From assembly GCF_003660285.1 (NCBI RefSeq), contig NZ_QXQQ01000004.1, positions 23,503 through 87,502 on the forward strand: a stretch of 64,000 bases of DNA, read 5' to 3'. The DNA comes from Helicobacter labacensis. GTDB taxonomy: Bacteria; Campylobacterota; Campylobacteria; Campylobacterales; Helicobacteraceae. Shown piece by piece: positions 47,368-55,454 of this stretch; positions within the stretch are counted from its first letter, which is position 1; each line of letters begins with the position of its first letter. The notes beneath the pieces are model-generated. The model searched no databases. It saw only the letters and a program-made list of their open reading frames with translations, and had not been told where the DNA came from. The position numbers and the translations under genes were made by a program.

Positions 47368-48393
47368 TCATAATCCAATCTCTATGTAGAACAGGGGGAT
47401 GTCCCCATCCGTACTATCACCTCTCGTAATTTCTACCACACCTTTAAGCGACGCACAATAAGATCCTCTTCCTCTTGACACATTTAAAATCCCTTTGTCA
47501 GTTTCTCTGTCACAGGGCCCCAACGAACGCATAAGTTGAAGTACAGTACCTAAAATTCCTTCGTCAGTCTCTTTGTCAGCTTCTATGTCACGGGGTCTTT
47601 CAATCCCGAAACGACACTCAAGTCCACCATTATTAACGGTATATGTCCTATTAATACAAACTACTTTTTCAAATGTGTGCACTTTCCCTTTTTGAGGAAT
47701 CATAAGTCTTTCCGGCTGTGTGAAATGTGCAATATCCTGAAAATCAAGTCTAGGGTACTGGTAAATATCGCCATAGTCTTCTGGTAATCTAAACCCCCAA
47801 AAATGGACTAGGAGACATAGCAAAAAAATGTGCTCAAGTGAAGGAGCATCTCTTTGTGATAATACTTTTGCATGTAATGGAGTGATGATGTTGCATCCGT
47901 TCATTTCAAACAGCTCTGTATAGTTTTGGTCCAACTCTTTCAAAATTGCTTTGCCACTTTCAAAATCTTGAGCGTTAAAAAACTTTTCTTTAAGCGCGTT
48001 GTAAGACTTAAAATAATCCCCAAAGTTAGGAGCAGAAACTGGGGGCGTGGCTTGCAAAGCTTGTAACTGCTCTTTGCACGCTTTAAGCTCCGCCTTTAAT
48101 ACCTCGTTTTCTTGCATGCGTTGGTGATTTTTTGGTGTCTCTTGGATCACCTGCAAATCCGCCTCTATCCCAAACACGCCACATAGCGCGCTTAAAATCT
48201 CTGTATCTTGCGTGGCTGTGATCGCCTCTATGCCCGCTAACTCATTTTGATAACCCCTTGATCTAAGCCAACGCCATAAAGTCTTAGTTTTATAATGCTC
48301 CAACACATCCAAGAGATTAAAATGTTCTTTGAGCTGTTCTAGGCTGGTGATCTTTTCCCCATCACAAGTTAAAGCAAATTTGGCGAGTTTCAT
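47368..48393 (-). CDS. N-module protein, paralogue B
   Basis: 341 residues. N-terminal module (ALTCDGEKITSLEQLKEHFN, LWRWLRSRGYQNELAGIEAI) and following coiled coil nearly identical to paralogue A; the C-terminal half (from about residue 175) differs and includes a possible repeat, (D/R)ETD(E/K)GIL twice (about residues 275 and 300), then GSYCASLKGVVEITRG. The constant N-terminus with a changing C-terminus suggests an adaptor plus exchangeable effector or sensor. Strong AAGGAGG before the ATG. No named family. Confidence 0.6.
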   Translation of the reverse strand: MKLAKFALTCDGEKITSLEQLKEHFNLLDVLEHYKTKTLWRWLRSRGYQNELAGIEAITATQDTEILSALCGVFGIEADLQVIQETPKNHQRMQENEVLKAELKACKEQLQALQATPPVSAPNFGDYFKSYNALKEKFFNAQDFESGKAILKELDQNYTELFEMNGCNIITPLHAKVLSQRDAPSLEHIFLLCLLVHFWGFRLPEDYGDIYQYPRLDFQDIAHFTQPERLMIPQKGKVHTFEKVVCINRTYTVNNGGLECRFGIERPRDIEADKETDEGILGTVLQLMRSLGPCDRETDKGILNVSRGRGSYCASLKGVVEITRGDSTDGDIPLFYIEIGL

Positions 48394-48421
48394 TAGTGCC
48401 TCCTTAAAAAAGTAGTTCCTG

Positions 48422-48427
48422 ATTATA
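48422..48427 (-). promoter_or_regulatory. -10 box of paralogue B / island operon
   Basis: TATAAT on the minus strand, 29 bases before ATG 48393. The remaining gap to dnaN (48430-48631) holds no gene that I can see. Confidence 0.55.
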
Positions 48428-48631
48428 GAGTTTATTCCCTTTAAGGTGAATACACCAAAGTAGATAGGGTGTAAATGTTAAGACAAAATTTTCAACGCAG
48501 ACAAGAGTCAAGAAAGACAAGATGGGGATTTTGGCAAGGGAATCAAACCAAAGGGCTGGGTAAACTGGCAGGAAAGGCGCACAGACTAAACCTACGATGT
48601 TGCGATTTTTTCCATGCGATTTGGTCCGCCT

Positions 48632-49720
48632 CTATTCTTGGGTTATAGGCATCACGACAGTGAGGAAGTCGTTTTTTTGGATCACAAAGGGGGCACTTTG
48701 TTCATTAAGACAGAGTTCAAAAGTGGGGCTGGGCAAGGCATTAAGGGCATCTAGCAAGTAGCGCGCTTGGGCGTGGATAATGTGCTGATCTAGAGGGGTG
48801 CTTGCTTCTATGAAGGTGGAGGCAAAACTAGGGCTTTCAGATTCCAAGGTTTCAAATTCGATCTTATCGGGGTGAAAGATGATCTTAGTGGTCGCGCCCA
48901 GGGCGTGGGTGATGTTGATTGCGTCCTTGAAGTCTTGGGTATTGAGTTCCATAGTGTGGGTAAACTGCGTGGGGATCACGCTTTGGTAACTAGGGTATTT
49001 TCCGCTGATGAGTTTGGCAAAGAGCACCGTGGAGGCGTTTTTGAAAAACAACATGGTGGGGTTTTTGGGATCATAAAACATCTCAAAATCGCTACTAAAG
49101 AGTTTGGTGATCTCCAACATCGCGCGTTTTGGGAGGATAAATTCTCCATGGTCGCTAGGCGATTCTTCTAGTTGCATTTGTGCGCGTGAGAGTCTTCTTG
49201 TGTCTGTAGCCACAAGTTCCAAATGTTCTTGCAGGACTAAAAGCGCGCCGGTAAATTCGTATTTGGGGGAGTTGGTCGTGCTGGTGCTAATCACTGGGGC
49301 GAGTTTTTTAAAATAATCGCCCAAAGAGGTGTCGCTAAAGCGCACAGAGGGCAGATGCGCATACGGGGGGAACTCAGGAAAATACGCCTTGTCCAGCACG
49401 GGCAATTTGAATTTTGATCTCTTGAAGCTCACTAACACAAAATCCCCTTGACTCTCCAGAGTTAAATCCCCCAATTCTAGTTTAGAGAGAATATCTAGGA
49501 GATGTTTGGCATTGAGCACCGCGCTACCTCCTTCTTGCGTGTCGATATTGAGCGTTAAACACAAGCCCATCTCTAAATCATTGGCTTGCAAAATCAAGCT
49601 TTTGGGCGTGGCTTCTATGCAAATGTGCGCGCTGATATTGCTTGGATCCTTTTTATCCGTGAAGGGCATCAAACCCTTAAGCGCGCTTTCTAACTGGATT
49701 TTGGCGATACTAAATTTCAT
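48632..49720 (-). CDS. dnaN: DNA polymerase III beta subunit (sliding clamp)
   Basis: 362 residues, three clamp domains. KYEFTGALLV and ATDTRRLSRAQ in the middle domain, FAKLISGKYPSYQSVIPTQF, and the C-terminal hydrophobic pocket with VVMPITQE, close to the usual ...MPM(R/K)L ending. It tethers polymerase to DNA. Slightly shorter than the H. pylori clamp. It lies at the edge of the island, far from oriC-type neighbours, which is normal in Helicobacter. Confidence 0.95.
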   Translation of the reverse strand: MKFSIAKIQLESALKGLMPFTDKKDPSNISAHICIEATPKSLILQANDLEMGLCLTLNIDTQEGGSAVLNAKHLLDILSKLELGDLTLESQGDFVLVSFKRSKFKLPVLDKAYFPEFPPYAHLPSVRFSDTSLGDYFKKLAPVISTSTTNSPKYEFTGALLVLQEHLELVATDTRRLSRAQMQLEESPSDHGEFILPKRAMLEITKLFSSDFEMFYDPKNPTMLFFKNASTVLFAKLISGKYPSYQSVIPTQFTHTMELNTQDFKDAINITHALGATTKIIFHPDKIEFETLESESPSFASTFIEASTPLDQHIIHAQARYLLDALNALPSPTFELCLNEQSAPFVIQKNDFLTVVMPITQE

Positions 49721-49749
49721 ACAAGTCCTTTTGCTAAAGTAGGTGGGGT

Positions 49750-51477
49750 CTAGATTCCAAAGCCGATATTTTTAGCCCCCTCAAAATTGCCCTGTTTCTC
49801 TTTTCTGATCTCAACTAAGAAATCCTCTAGGGTGAAAAGGGGTTGGGGGTAAGTGGCAACCTTGTAAGCCGTGTTTTTCACCACTAGGGCGATCTGTCCC
49901 CCGCTGAGGGTGTGGCGCGCTAGGGTGTGGGCTAAACTCTTGGGTGTGTGGGGGGGGGCGTAGGGGGCATTTAGGGGGAGATATTGTTCCCACAAGCGCA
50001 CGCGTTGTTCGAAAGTAGGGGGTTTAAATTCGATCTTGTGGTTGAAACGGCGTGAAAAGGCGGTATCTAGGGTTTCTAGCAAATTCGTGGTGGCGATAAG
50101 CACCCCTTCAAATTTTTCAATCTGGTGCAAAAAGATATTTTGCATCTGGTTGTGCATCTTGTCCGCGCCGCTAGAAGTGGTGGTGCGCGTGCTTAAGAAT
50201 TGGTCAGCCTCATCTAAAAACAAGATGGGCGCGCTCTTGCATTGCCTAGCGATCTTGTGGTAGTCATCAAAAATCCTACGCACATTTTTTTCCGATTCGC
50301 CCACATACATGGATAAAATCTTAGAGCAATCAAAGCCTAGCACCTCCTTTTTCAAACTCTTGGCTAGGGCTAGCGCGCTCATCGTCTTACCCGTCCCCGG
50401 AGGTCCATAAAAGATGATCTTAGCTTGGACTTGCGCGCTCTTGCTTATGCCCCATGCCTTAAGGCGCGCTTGCATACACGGCTCCATCTGCTTGCAGAGA
50501 ATCTCTAGGGTGTCCTTGGTCTTTTGGCTCAAGATCACTAGATCCAAACCCATTTTAGGCTCTAGGGCTTCAAAAATATCGCTGTCTTTGAGGATGTGCT
50601 TAAGGGTGGCACCCCCCTTGATGTGCAAATGGGGCGCGCTAAGTGCCCCTAGCACCCACTCTTGTAAGAAGAATTGGCGCACCAAACCCTGCTCGAAAGC
50701 ATCGAGCAGTTCTTCAAAGTCTATGATGTGCTTTTTGATAAGGGCACTATGGGGGCTTAAAAGCGCGCTGTTTTCTGCGCGCGCGCTCCCATCTACGCTT
50801 AGCAAATCCACCAAACTTTTAAAATCACACCCCTCTTCACGCCGATTGTAATCCTCGCTGTAAGCGCTTTTCAATAGGGCAAAAAAGAGGATCTGTTCCT
50901 TGGGATTGAGCGCGTATTTGCGCAAGAATCTTTGGATGGACAGGGGAGTTTTGGTGCGCTGTAAGCGGGCAGCGATCTTGTGTTCTAAGAGTTGTAATTG
51001 TTGTTGGAAGTGCGCGCGCGCTCTAGGGCTTTTGTGGTGGCATAATTTGGAGAGCAGGTCGATTTTCAAAAACCAATCGTTGTAATAGTCTAGGTGGTCC
51101 TCATAGGGAGTGGTGTCTAAAGAGGGGTGGGCGTTACAGCCTTCTTGAGCGAGTTTGAGAAAGGCCGGGCTCAAGCCAATACACCCATCTAAGAGCTCCA
51201 AGAGTAAAACCTCTGGGCGTTTGGCGCGCTTTTCCTGGGTGATCCACTCTAAATCTAAGAGGTGTTTGATATGCTTGAGATAACCCAAAGCCAAATGGGC
51301 GTTAGTGTTAAAGAGGGTTTCTAATAAGGGCAAAACCTCTAGTTCTGCATGCCCTTTGAGGTATTCTCTGCAGAGATATTGCAAGATCAAGGCTTCCTCT
51401 ACCCCACATTTAAGAGCGTGGAAAATGCGGGCTTGCTTGATGTCTGTGGCTTGTAAAAAATCAATGAAGTCTTGCAT
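49750..51477 (-). CDS. AAA+ ATPase with long helical N-terminus
   Basis: 575 residues from ATG 51477 (TGATG overlap with der). About 340 residues of helical, Leu-rich N-terminal region of unknown fold, then one AAA module: GPPGTGKT (about 358-365), FDCSKILSMYVGESEKNVRR, ILFLDEADQFLSTR, IATTNLLETLDTAFSRRFNHKI. No protease domain. A homologue is annotated in H. pylori as a conserved ATP-binding protein; its work is unknown. It seems part of the core rather than the island, as it is coupled to der. Confidence 0.8.
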   Translation of the reverse strand: MQDFIDFLQATDIKQARIFHALKCGVEEALILQYLCREYLKGHAELEVLPLLETLFNTNAHLALGYLKHIKHLLDLEWITQEKRAKRPEVLLLELLDGCIGLSPAFLKLAQEGCNAHPSLDTTPYEDHLDYYNDWFLKIDLLSKLCHHKSPRARAHFQQQLQLLEHKIAARLQRTKTPLSIQRFLRKYALNPKEQILFFALLKSAYSEDYNRREEGCDFKSLVDLLSVDGSARAENSALLSPHSALIKKHIIDFEELLDAFEQGLVRQFFLQEWVLGALSAPHLHIKGGATLKHILKDSDIFEALEPKMGLDLVILSQKTKDTLEILCKQMEPCMQARLKAWGISKSAQVQAKIIFYGPPGTGKTMSALALAKSLKKEVLGFDCSKILSMYVGESEKNVRRIFDDYHKIARQCKSAPILFLDEADQFLSTRTTTSSGADKMHNQMQNIFLHQIEKFEGVLIATTNLLETLDTAFSRRFNHKIEFKPPTFEQRVRLWEQYLPLNAPYAPPHTPKSLAHTLARHTLSGGQIALVVKNTAYKVATYPQPLFTLEDFLVEIRKEKQGNFEGAKNIGFGI

Positions 51478-52784
51478 CACGCCTCTGTGGATTTCTTGGC
51501 GCGTGTGCTCAAGAAAATAGGCGTGCCTAAAAAGCCAAAACGCGCCCTTAGGGTGTTGATGAGGTAGCGTTTATAGCTAAAGTGCAGGGCTTTAGGGCGA
51601 TTCATCACCAAAGCGATTTGGGGGGGACTGGAGGCAAACTGGGTGCTGTAGTAAATACGCACAATCTTACCATGGTCGCTGGGTAGGGGGTGTTGCTGGG
51701 TGGCTTGCGCAATGACTTGGTTTAGGGTGCTGGTGTTGATGCGCTGGCAAAAGTGTTGGTAAACCTCTACAATCTTGTCTTTAAGGGCGTGGATGTGGCG
51801 TTTATCTAGCGCGCTGGTGGTGAGCACGGGCGCGTAGTGCAAGAATTTGAATTTGCGCTTGAAGTCTTGCATAACACGCTCAAACTCACCATGGCGTATG
51901 TCCCACTTGTTGAGCGCTACCACCACCCCAAGGCGGTGTTTTTCCACCAAAGCGGCGATCTTTTCATCTAAATCCACAAAGGGCGCGCTAGCGTCTAAGA
52001 CTAATAGCGCGATGTGGGATTGGGCTAACACCTTGTTTGTGCGATCTAAGGCGTATTTTTCTAACCCGGCGATCTTGGATCGCTGGCGCAAACCGGCCGT
52101 ATCCACAAAGCAAATCTCTTGATTAGAGTGCATGACGCTTTGATCCACAGGGTTTATAGTTGTGCCCGGCATGGTCGAAACAAGCGCGCGTTCTTGGTGC
52201 ACCAAGGCGTTCAACAACGCGCTTTTGCCCACATTGACTCGCCCGATAATCCCCACTTGGATAGTAGAGGTGCTGTTTAAAGAGGGGGTTTCTTGAGAGG
52301 GGCGCAAAGTGGCATTAATGGCTGCAATGAGGGGGGTAAGCCCGCGTTTGTGGCTGGCTGAAACAAAGAACATCTGCTTGATCCCAAAGCACCCAAAGGT
52401 GTAGGCTTGGTGTTCTTCTGCTTGGTTGTCTATTTTATTGACAAGCAGAAAACAGGCTTTGGCGTGTTTTTGGATTTGGTAAACAAGGCGTTTATCCTCC
52501 TCTTGGGGAGGAATTTTGCCATCCACCACAAAGAGCACGAGATCGCTTGTTTTGAGCGCCTTTAGATTGTGCTGGTGGATTTGCGTGCCCAAGATGTGGC
52601 TAGAGTCAAACCCGCCGGTGTCCAAGAGTTGCACAGCATGCCCTTGCAAATCGACAATCTGTCTTTTAATATCCCTAGTGGTGGTCGCGATGGGCGATGT
52701 GATCGCGCTTTGGCTATGGCTAAGGCAATTGAACAGAGAACTCTTACCCACATTGGGTTGACCTACAATGGCGATCTGGTGCAC
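51477..52784 (-). CDS. der: Ribosome biogenesis GTPase Der
   Basis: 435 residues with two tandem GTPase domains, GQPNVGKSSLFN and GRVNVGKSALLN as P-loops, LLDTGGF and FVDTAGLRQRSK as G3, NKID and NKWD as G4, and a C-terminal KH-like domain (FSYKRYLINTLRARFGFLGT). It matures the 50S subunit. Starts with GTG. Its stop shares a base with the AAA+ gene. Confidence 0.95.
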   Translation of the reverse strand: MHQIAIVGQPNVGKSSLFNCLSHSQSAITSPIATTTRDIKRQIVDLQGHAVQLLDTGGFDSSHILGTQIHQHNLKALKTSDLVLFVVDGKIPPQEEDKRLVYQIQKHAKACFLLVNKIDNQAEEHQAYTFGCFGIKQMFFVSASHKRGLTPLIAAINATLRPSQETPSLNSTSTIQVGIIGRVNVGKSALLNALVHQERALVSTMPGTTINPVDQSVMHSNQEICFVDTAGLRQRSKIAGLEKYALDRTNKVLAQSHIALLVLDASAPFVDLDEKIAALVEKHRLGVVVALNKWDIRHGEFERVMQDFKRKFKFLHYAPVLTTSALDKRHIHALKDKIVEVYQHFCQRINTSTLNQVIAQATQQHPLPSDHGKIVRIYYSTQFASSPPQIALVMNRPKALHFSYKRYLINTLRARFGFLGTPIFLSTRAKKSTEA

Positions 52785-52829
52785 GCGTGTTTCCTTGTGG
52801 TTTTAAGCATGAAGTTTTAGTAAAACCCC

Positions 52830-52835
52830 TATAAT
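52830..52835 (+). promoter_or_regulatory. -10 box of the lipoprotein gene
   Basis: TATAAT, 50 bases before the ATG at 52885, with a second candidate TATTAT at 52851. Confidence 0.45.
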
Positions 52836-52884
52836 TAAGACATAGTAGCCTATTATATGCTTTAAAACTTAAGAAGGGTTTTTA

Positions 52885-53613
52885 ATGCGAAAAGTCTTTG
52901 GGGGGCGTGTCGTGGATCGTCTCTATCATCTTACTCTTGTGGGAGTTGGCGTGGCGTTGGGGGCTTTTGGGTGTAGCCACCCCCCTACCAACCAGCCCAT
53001 TAGCTATAACTTCAACTACAAAGAAGACATCACTAACACGGTGAATCACAACCACGCTCCTGCTAGCACTCCTGCTAGCGCGCACACCACCACGAAGCAA
53101 ACAATTATCAAGCTCAAACAAGATGGTCCCAAAAAGGTAGTTTTCTCCCAAGAGAATTACTACCCACTAAGCGGTAAAGATGTGGGGATTGTCGAATCGC
53201 ATGGTAAGTTATTCTTGGAAGTCTATTCGTTCCGCTTGCAAAAATTCATGCAAGGGGAAGCCTTACTCACTAAACGGCAAACCCAAATTTTTTCTCTCAA
53301 CGATTCAGCCACCCAAATCACCAATATAGAAGGCAAGATCAACACCTATAAATACAGCCAAAAACCCGAACCAGAGGCTAGCATCAACGCGACTTACCAG
53401 CGTTATTTGCTCAAACCCAGAACCCCCACACGCTTTGAGATCGTCATTGACAAAATCCCCTATAAATTCAACACCACAGGTTGCCGCGTGGTGGTGAGTA
53501 AACAGCTCATAGACACTTTTGCCCAAAGCAAAGAGATCACCATTAACCTAGACTTCAAACGCGAATTACGCAACAAGGCGACTTTTGAACTCTTTTTAGA
53601 ATGCCCGCGTTAA
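52885..53613 (+). CDS. Lipoprotein, unknown
   Basis: 242 residues. The signal peptide ends in the lipobox GAFGC (Cys about 31), followed by a Thr/Pro/His-rich linker (NHAPASTPASAHTTT) and a beta-rich domain (YYPLSGKDVGIVESHGKLFL; RFEIVIDKIPYKFNTTGCRV). Probably anchored to the outer membrane or sheath. It has no HpaA-type Lys-Arg motif that I can see. A strand-rich export- or adhesion-related protein is possible, but no family is recognised. Confidence 0.65.
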   Translation: MRKVFGGRVVDRLYHLTLVGVGVALGAFGCSHPPTNQPISYNFNYKEDITNTVNHNHAPASTPASAHTTTKQTIIKLKQDGPKKVVFSQENYYPLSGKDVGIVESHGKLFLEVYSFRLQKFMQGEALLTKRQTQIFSLNDSATQITNIEGKINTYKYSQKPEPEASINATYQRYLLKPRTPTRFEIVIDKIPYKFNTTGCRVVVSKQLIDTFAQSKEITINLDFKRELRNKATFELFLECPR

Positions 53614-53689
53614 TGGCGACCCCTGGAGGATTTGAACTTCCGTTTCCACCTAGAAAGGGTGGTATCCTTGGCCACTAGATGAAGGGGTC
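53614..53689 (-). tRNA. tRNA-Glu (UUC), second copy, unusual arm features
   Basis: Seven-pair acceptor GACCCCT/AGGGGTC, encoded CCA, anticodon stem CCACC/GGTGG with loop CTTTCTA, hence anticodon UUC. Two oddities: position 37 is U, where Glu tRNAs have A (copy at 53871 has loop CTTTCAC), and the T stem has an A52-C62 mismatch. The discriminator base is G, against A in the other copy. Last of the five tRNAs in the transcript. Confidence 0.85.
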
Positions 53690-53712
53690 GGGCTTGAAAA
53701 GGTGTAAAGAAG

Positions 53713-53789
53713 TGGCGGAACGGACGGGACTTGAACCCGCGACCCCCTGCGTGACAGGCAGGTATTCTAACCAGCTGAACTACCGCTCC
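53713..53789 (-). tRNA. tRNA-Asp (GUC)
   Basis: Acceptor GGAGCGG pairs with CCGTTCC (one G-U), anticodon arm CCTGC CTGTCAC GCAGG gives GUC, T arm GGGTTCAAGTCCC, CCA encoded. Confidence 0.95.
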
Positions 53790-53791
53790 AA

Positions 53792-53867
53792 TGGTGGTCG
53801 CTATAAGACTCGAACTTATGACATCCACCTTGTAAGGGTGGCGCTCTACCAACTGAGCTAAGCGACC
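53792..53867 (-). tRNA. tRNA-Val (UAC)
   Basis: Acceptor GGTCGCT/AGCGACC, D arm AGCTCAGTTGGTAGAGC, anticodon arm CCACC CTTACAA GGTGG gives UAC, CCA encoded. Confidence 0.95.
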
Positions 53868-53870
53868 TTG

Positions 53871-53945
53871 TGGTGACTCCTAGGGGATTTGAACCCCTGT
53901 AACCACCGTGAAAGGGTGGTATCCTGACCACTAGATGAAGGAGCC
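53871..53945 (-). tRNA. tRNA-Glu (UUC)
   Basis: Acceptor GGCTCCT/AGGAGTC, anticodon arm CCACC CTTTCAC GGTGG gives UUC, T arm AGGGG TTCAAAT CCCCT, CCA encoded; the regular Glu copy. Confidence 0.95.
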
Positions 53946-53946
53946 A

Positions 53947-54022
53947 TGGTGACCCGTGCTGGATTCGAACCAGCGGCCCATTCCTTAAAAGGGAATTGCT
54001 CTACCTGCTGAGCTAACGGGTC
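53947..54022 (-). tRNA. tRNA-Lys (UUU)
   Basis: Acceptor GACCCGT/ACGGGTC, anticodon arm ATTCC CTTTTAA GGAAT gives UUU, T arm with GGTTCGAATCC, CCA encoded. First tRNA of the operon. Confidence 0.95.
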
Positions 54023-54040
54023 GCCACGCACAAAAAGGCA

Positions 54041-54069
54041 ATATTACACTATTTACAAGGCTTTGTCAA
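54041..54069 (-). promoter_or_regulatory. Sigma-70-like promoter of the tRNA operon
   Basis: On the minus strand TTGACA (54069-54064) and TAATAT (54046-54041) with 17 bases between, a nearly ideal promoter that would start about 12 bases before tRNA-Lys. It fires away from accD. Confidence 0.8.
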
Positions 54070-54114
54070 GTCTAAATGTGCTAACATAACACATCAATGT
54101 TTTAAGGTGGTGTT

Positions 54115-54963
54115 ATGGGCTTTGGAGATTTTTTGAAAAACCTTAAAAAGAATAAGGTGCAGGCTTCTAAGCAGGACATGCCCAGCCATTGGATCAAATG
54201 CCCCCAATGTAGCGCGCTGATGTATTATAAAGAGGTCTTTGCCAAACACCATGTGTGCTTAAAATGCCATTACCATTTCCGCATGGGAGCTAATGATCGC
54301 ATCGACTTCTTGTGCGATCCGGGCACCTTTGTGGAGTTTGATAAAGAACTCAAGCCAGTCGATCCGCTCAACTTCGTGGATAAAGAGAGTTACAAACAGC
54401 GCATTAAAAAATACCAAGCCAAGACCGGACGCTCTAGCTCGGTGATCGGCGGGGAAGCAGAAATCCATGGGATTAGAATGCAAATTGTGATCTTTGATTT
54501 TGCCTTTATGGGGGGTTCTTTGGGCTCTGTGGAGGGGGAGAAAATCGTGCGCGCCATTAGTCGCGCGGTGGAAAAACGACAGGCTCTTTTGATCGTCTCA
54601 GCCAGTGGGGGAGCTAGAATGCAAGAATCCACCTATTCGCTCATGCAAATGGCAAAAACCAGCGCGGCTTTAAACAAGCTTTCAGAAGCCAAGTTGCCCT
54701 TTATCTCTTTGCTCACCGATCCCACCTTTGGGGGTGTGAGTGCCTCTTTTGCCTTTTTGGGCGATCTCATCATTGCCGAGCCGGGCGCGATGGTGGGTTT
54801 TGCAGGCGCGCGTGTGATCAAACAGACTATTGGGACAGAATTGCCCCATGGCTTTCAAAGTGCCGAATTTCTCTTAGAGCATGGTCTTATTGACATGATC
54901 ATCCACCGCAAGGACTTAAAAAAGAGCATTAGCGATCTAGTGGGTATGCTCACCCACGCATGA
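54115..54963 (+). CDS. accD: Acetyl-CoA carboxylase carboxyltransferase beta subunit
   Basis: 282 residues. N-terminal zinc ribbon (IKCPQCSALM ... HVCLKCHYHF, four Cys) then the carboxyltransferase core with GGSLGSVEGEKIVRA, SASGGARMQESTYSLMQMAK and DPTFGGVSASFAFLGD. Transfers CO2 from biotin to acetyl-CoA with AccA. ATGA overlap with rlmH. Confidence 0.96.
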   Translation: MGFGDFLKNLKKNKVQASKQDMPSHWIKCPQCSALMYYKEVFAKHHVCLKCHYHFRMGANDRIDFLCDPGTFVEFDKELKPVDPLNFVDKESYKQRIKKYQAKTGRSSSVIGGEAEIHGIRMQIVIFDFAFMGGSLGSVEGEKIVRAISRAVEKRQALLIVSASGGARMQESTYSLMQMAKTSAALNKLSEAKLPFISLLTDPTFGGVSASFAFLGDLIIAEPGAMVGFAGARVIKQTIGTELPHGFQSAEFLLEHGLIDMIIHRKDLKKSISDLVGMLTHA

Positions 54964-55409
54964 CCTATTGCGTCTACGCCATCGCCAAAAAAGACCCCCA
55001 CATCATGGCACTACTAGCCCACCAACAACGCCAATGCCAGCAATTCAACGCCACGCTAGAAATTGTTGATTTGTTGCCCCCTAACCTCCATCACAGCACG
55101 CCTAAGAGTGCCCAAGCCCTCTACACCAAAACCCTGAGCCCCTATCTTAAAGCTAATGCCCTGTGCATTGCCATGCACCCTACAGGCAAGCTGTGCAATA
55201 GCCAAGAGTTTAGCCAAATTCTAACCAAGCAACCCCGTGTGCATTTTTTCATTGCCGGCGCGCATGGCTTTGCGCCCGATTTTTTGGATCGCTGTTTGGC
55301 TCTCTCTTTAAGCCCCCTAACTTTGAGCCACCAGATCGCTAAACTCGTGTTGTGTGAGCAAATTTTTAGAGCTTTAAGCTTGCTAAACCACCACCCTTAC
55401 CACAAATAA
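54960..55409 (+). CDS. rlmH: 23S rRNA (pseudouridine1915-N3)-methyltransferase
   Basis: 149 residues of the SPOUT superfamily. FFIAGAHGFAPDF matches the AdoMet-knot loop (usually IGG..G), and LCEQIFRALSLLNHHPYHK is the typical RlmH end. It methylates helix 69 of 23S rRNA in the assembled ribosome. The glycine loop is less canonical than in other bacteria, as in H. pylori. Confidence 0.88.
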   Translation: MTYCVYAIAKKDPHIMALLAHQQRQCQQFNATLEIVDLLPPNLHHSTPKSAQALYTKTLSPYLKANALCIAMHPTGKLCNSQEFSQILTKQPRVHFFIAGAHGFAPDFLDRCLALSLSPLTLSHQIAKLVLCEQIFRALSLLNHHPYHK

Positions 55410-55429
55410 GCCCATTAGCCACTTTAAGC

Positions 55430-55435
55430 TATAAT
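55430..55435 (+). promoter_or_regulatory. -10 box of the membrane-protein gene
   Basis: TATAAT between rlmH and the next gene, 20 bases before the ATG, with GGAGG following. Confidence 0.5.
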
Positions 55436-55454
55436 CTGCATTTTGGAGGAAATG

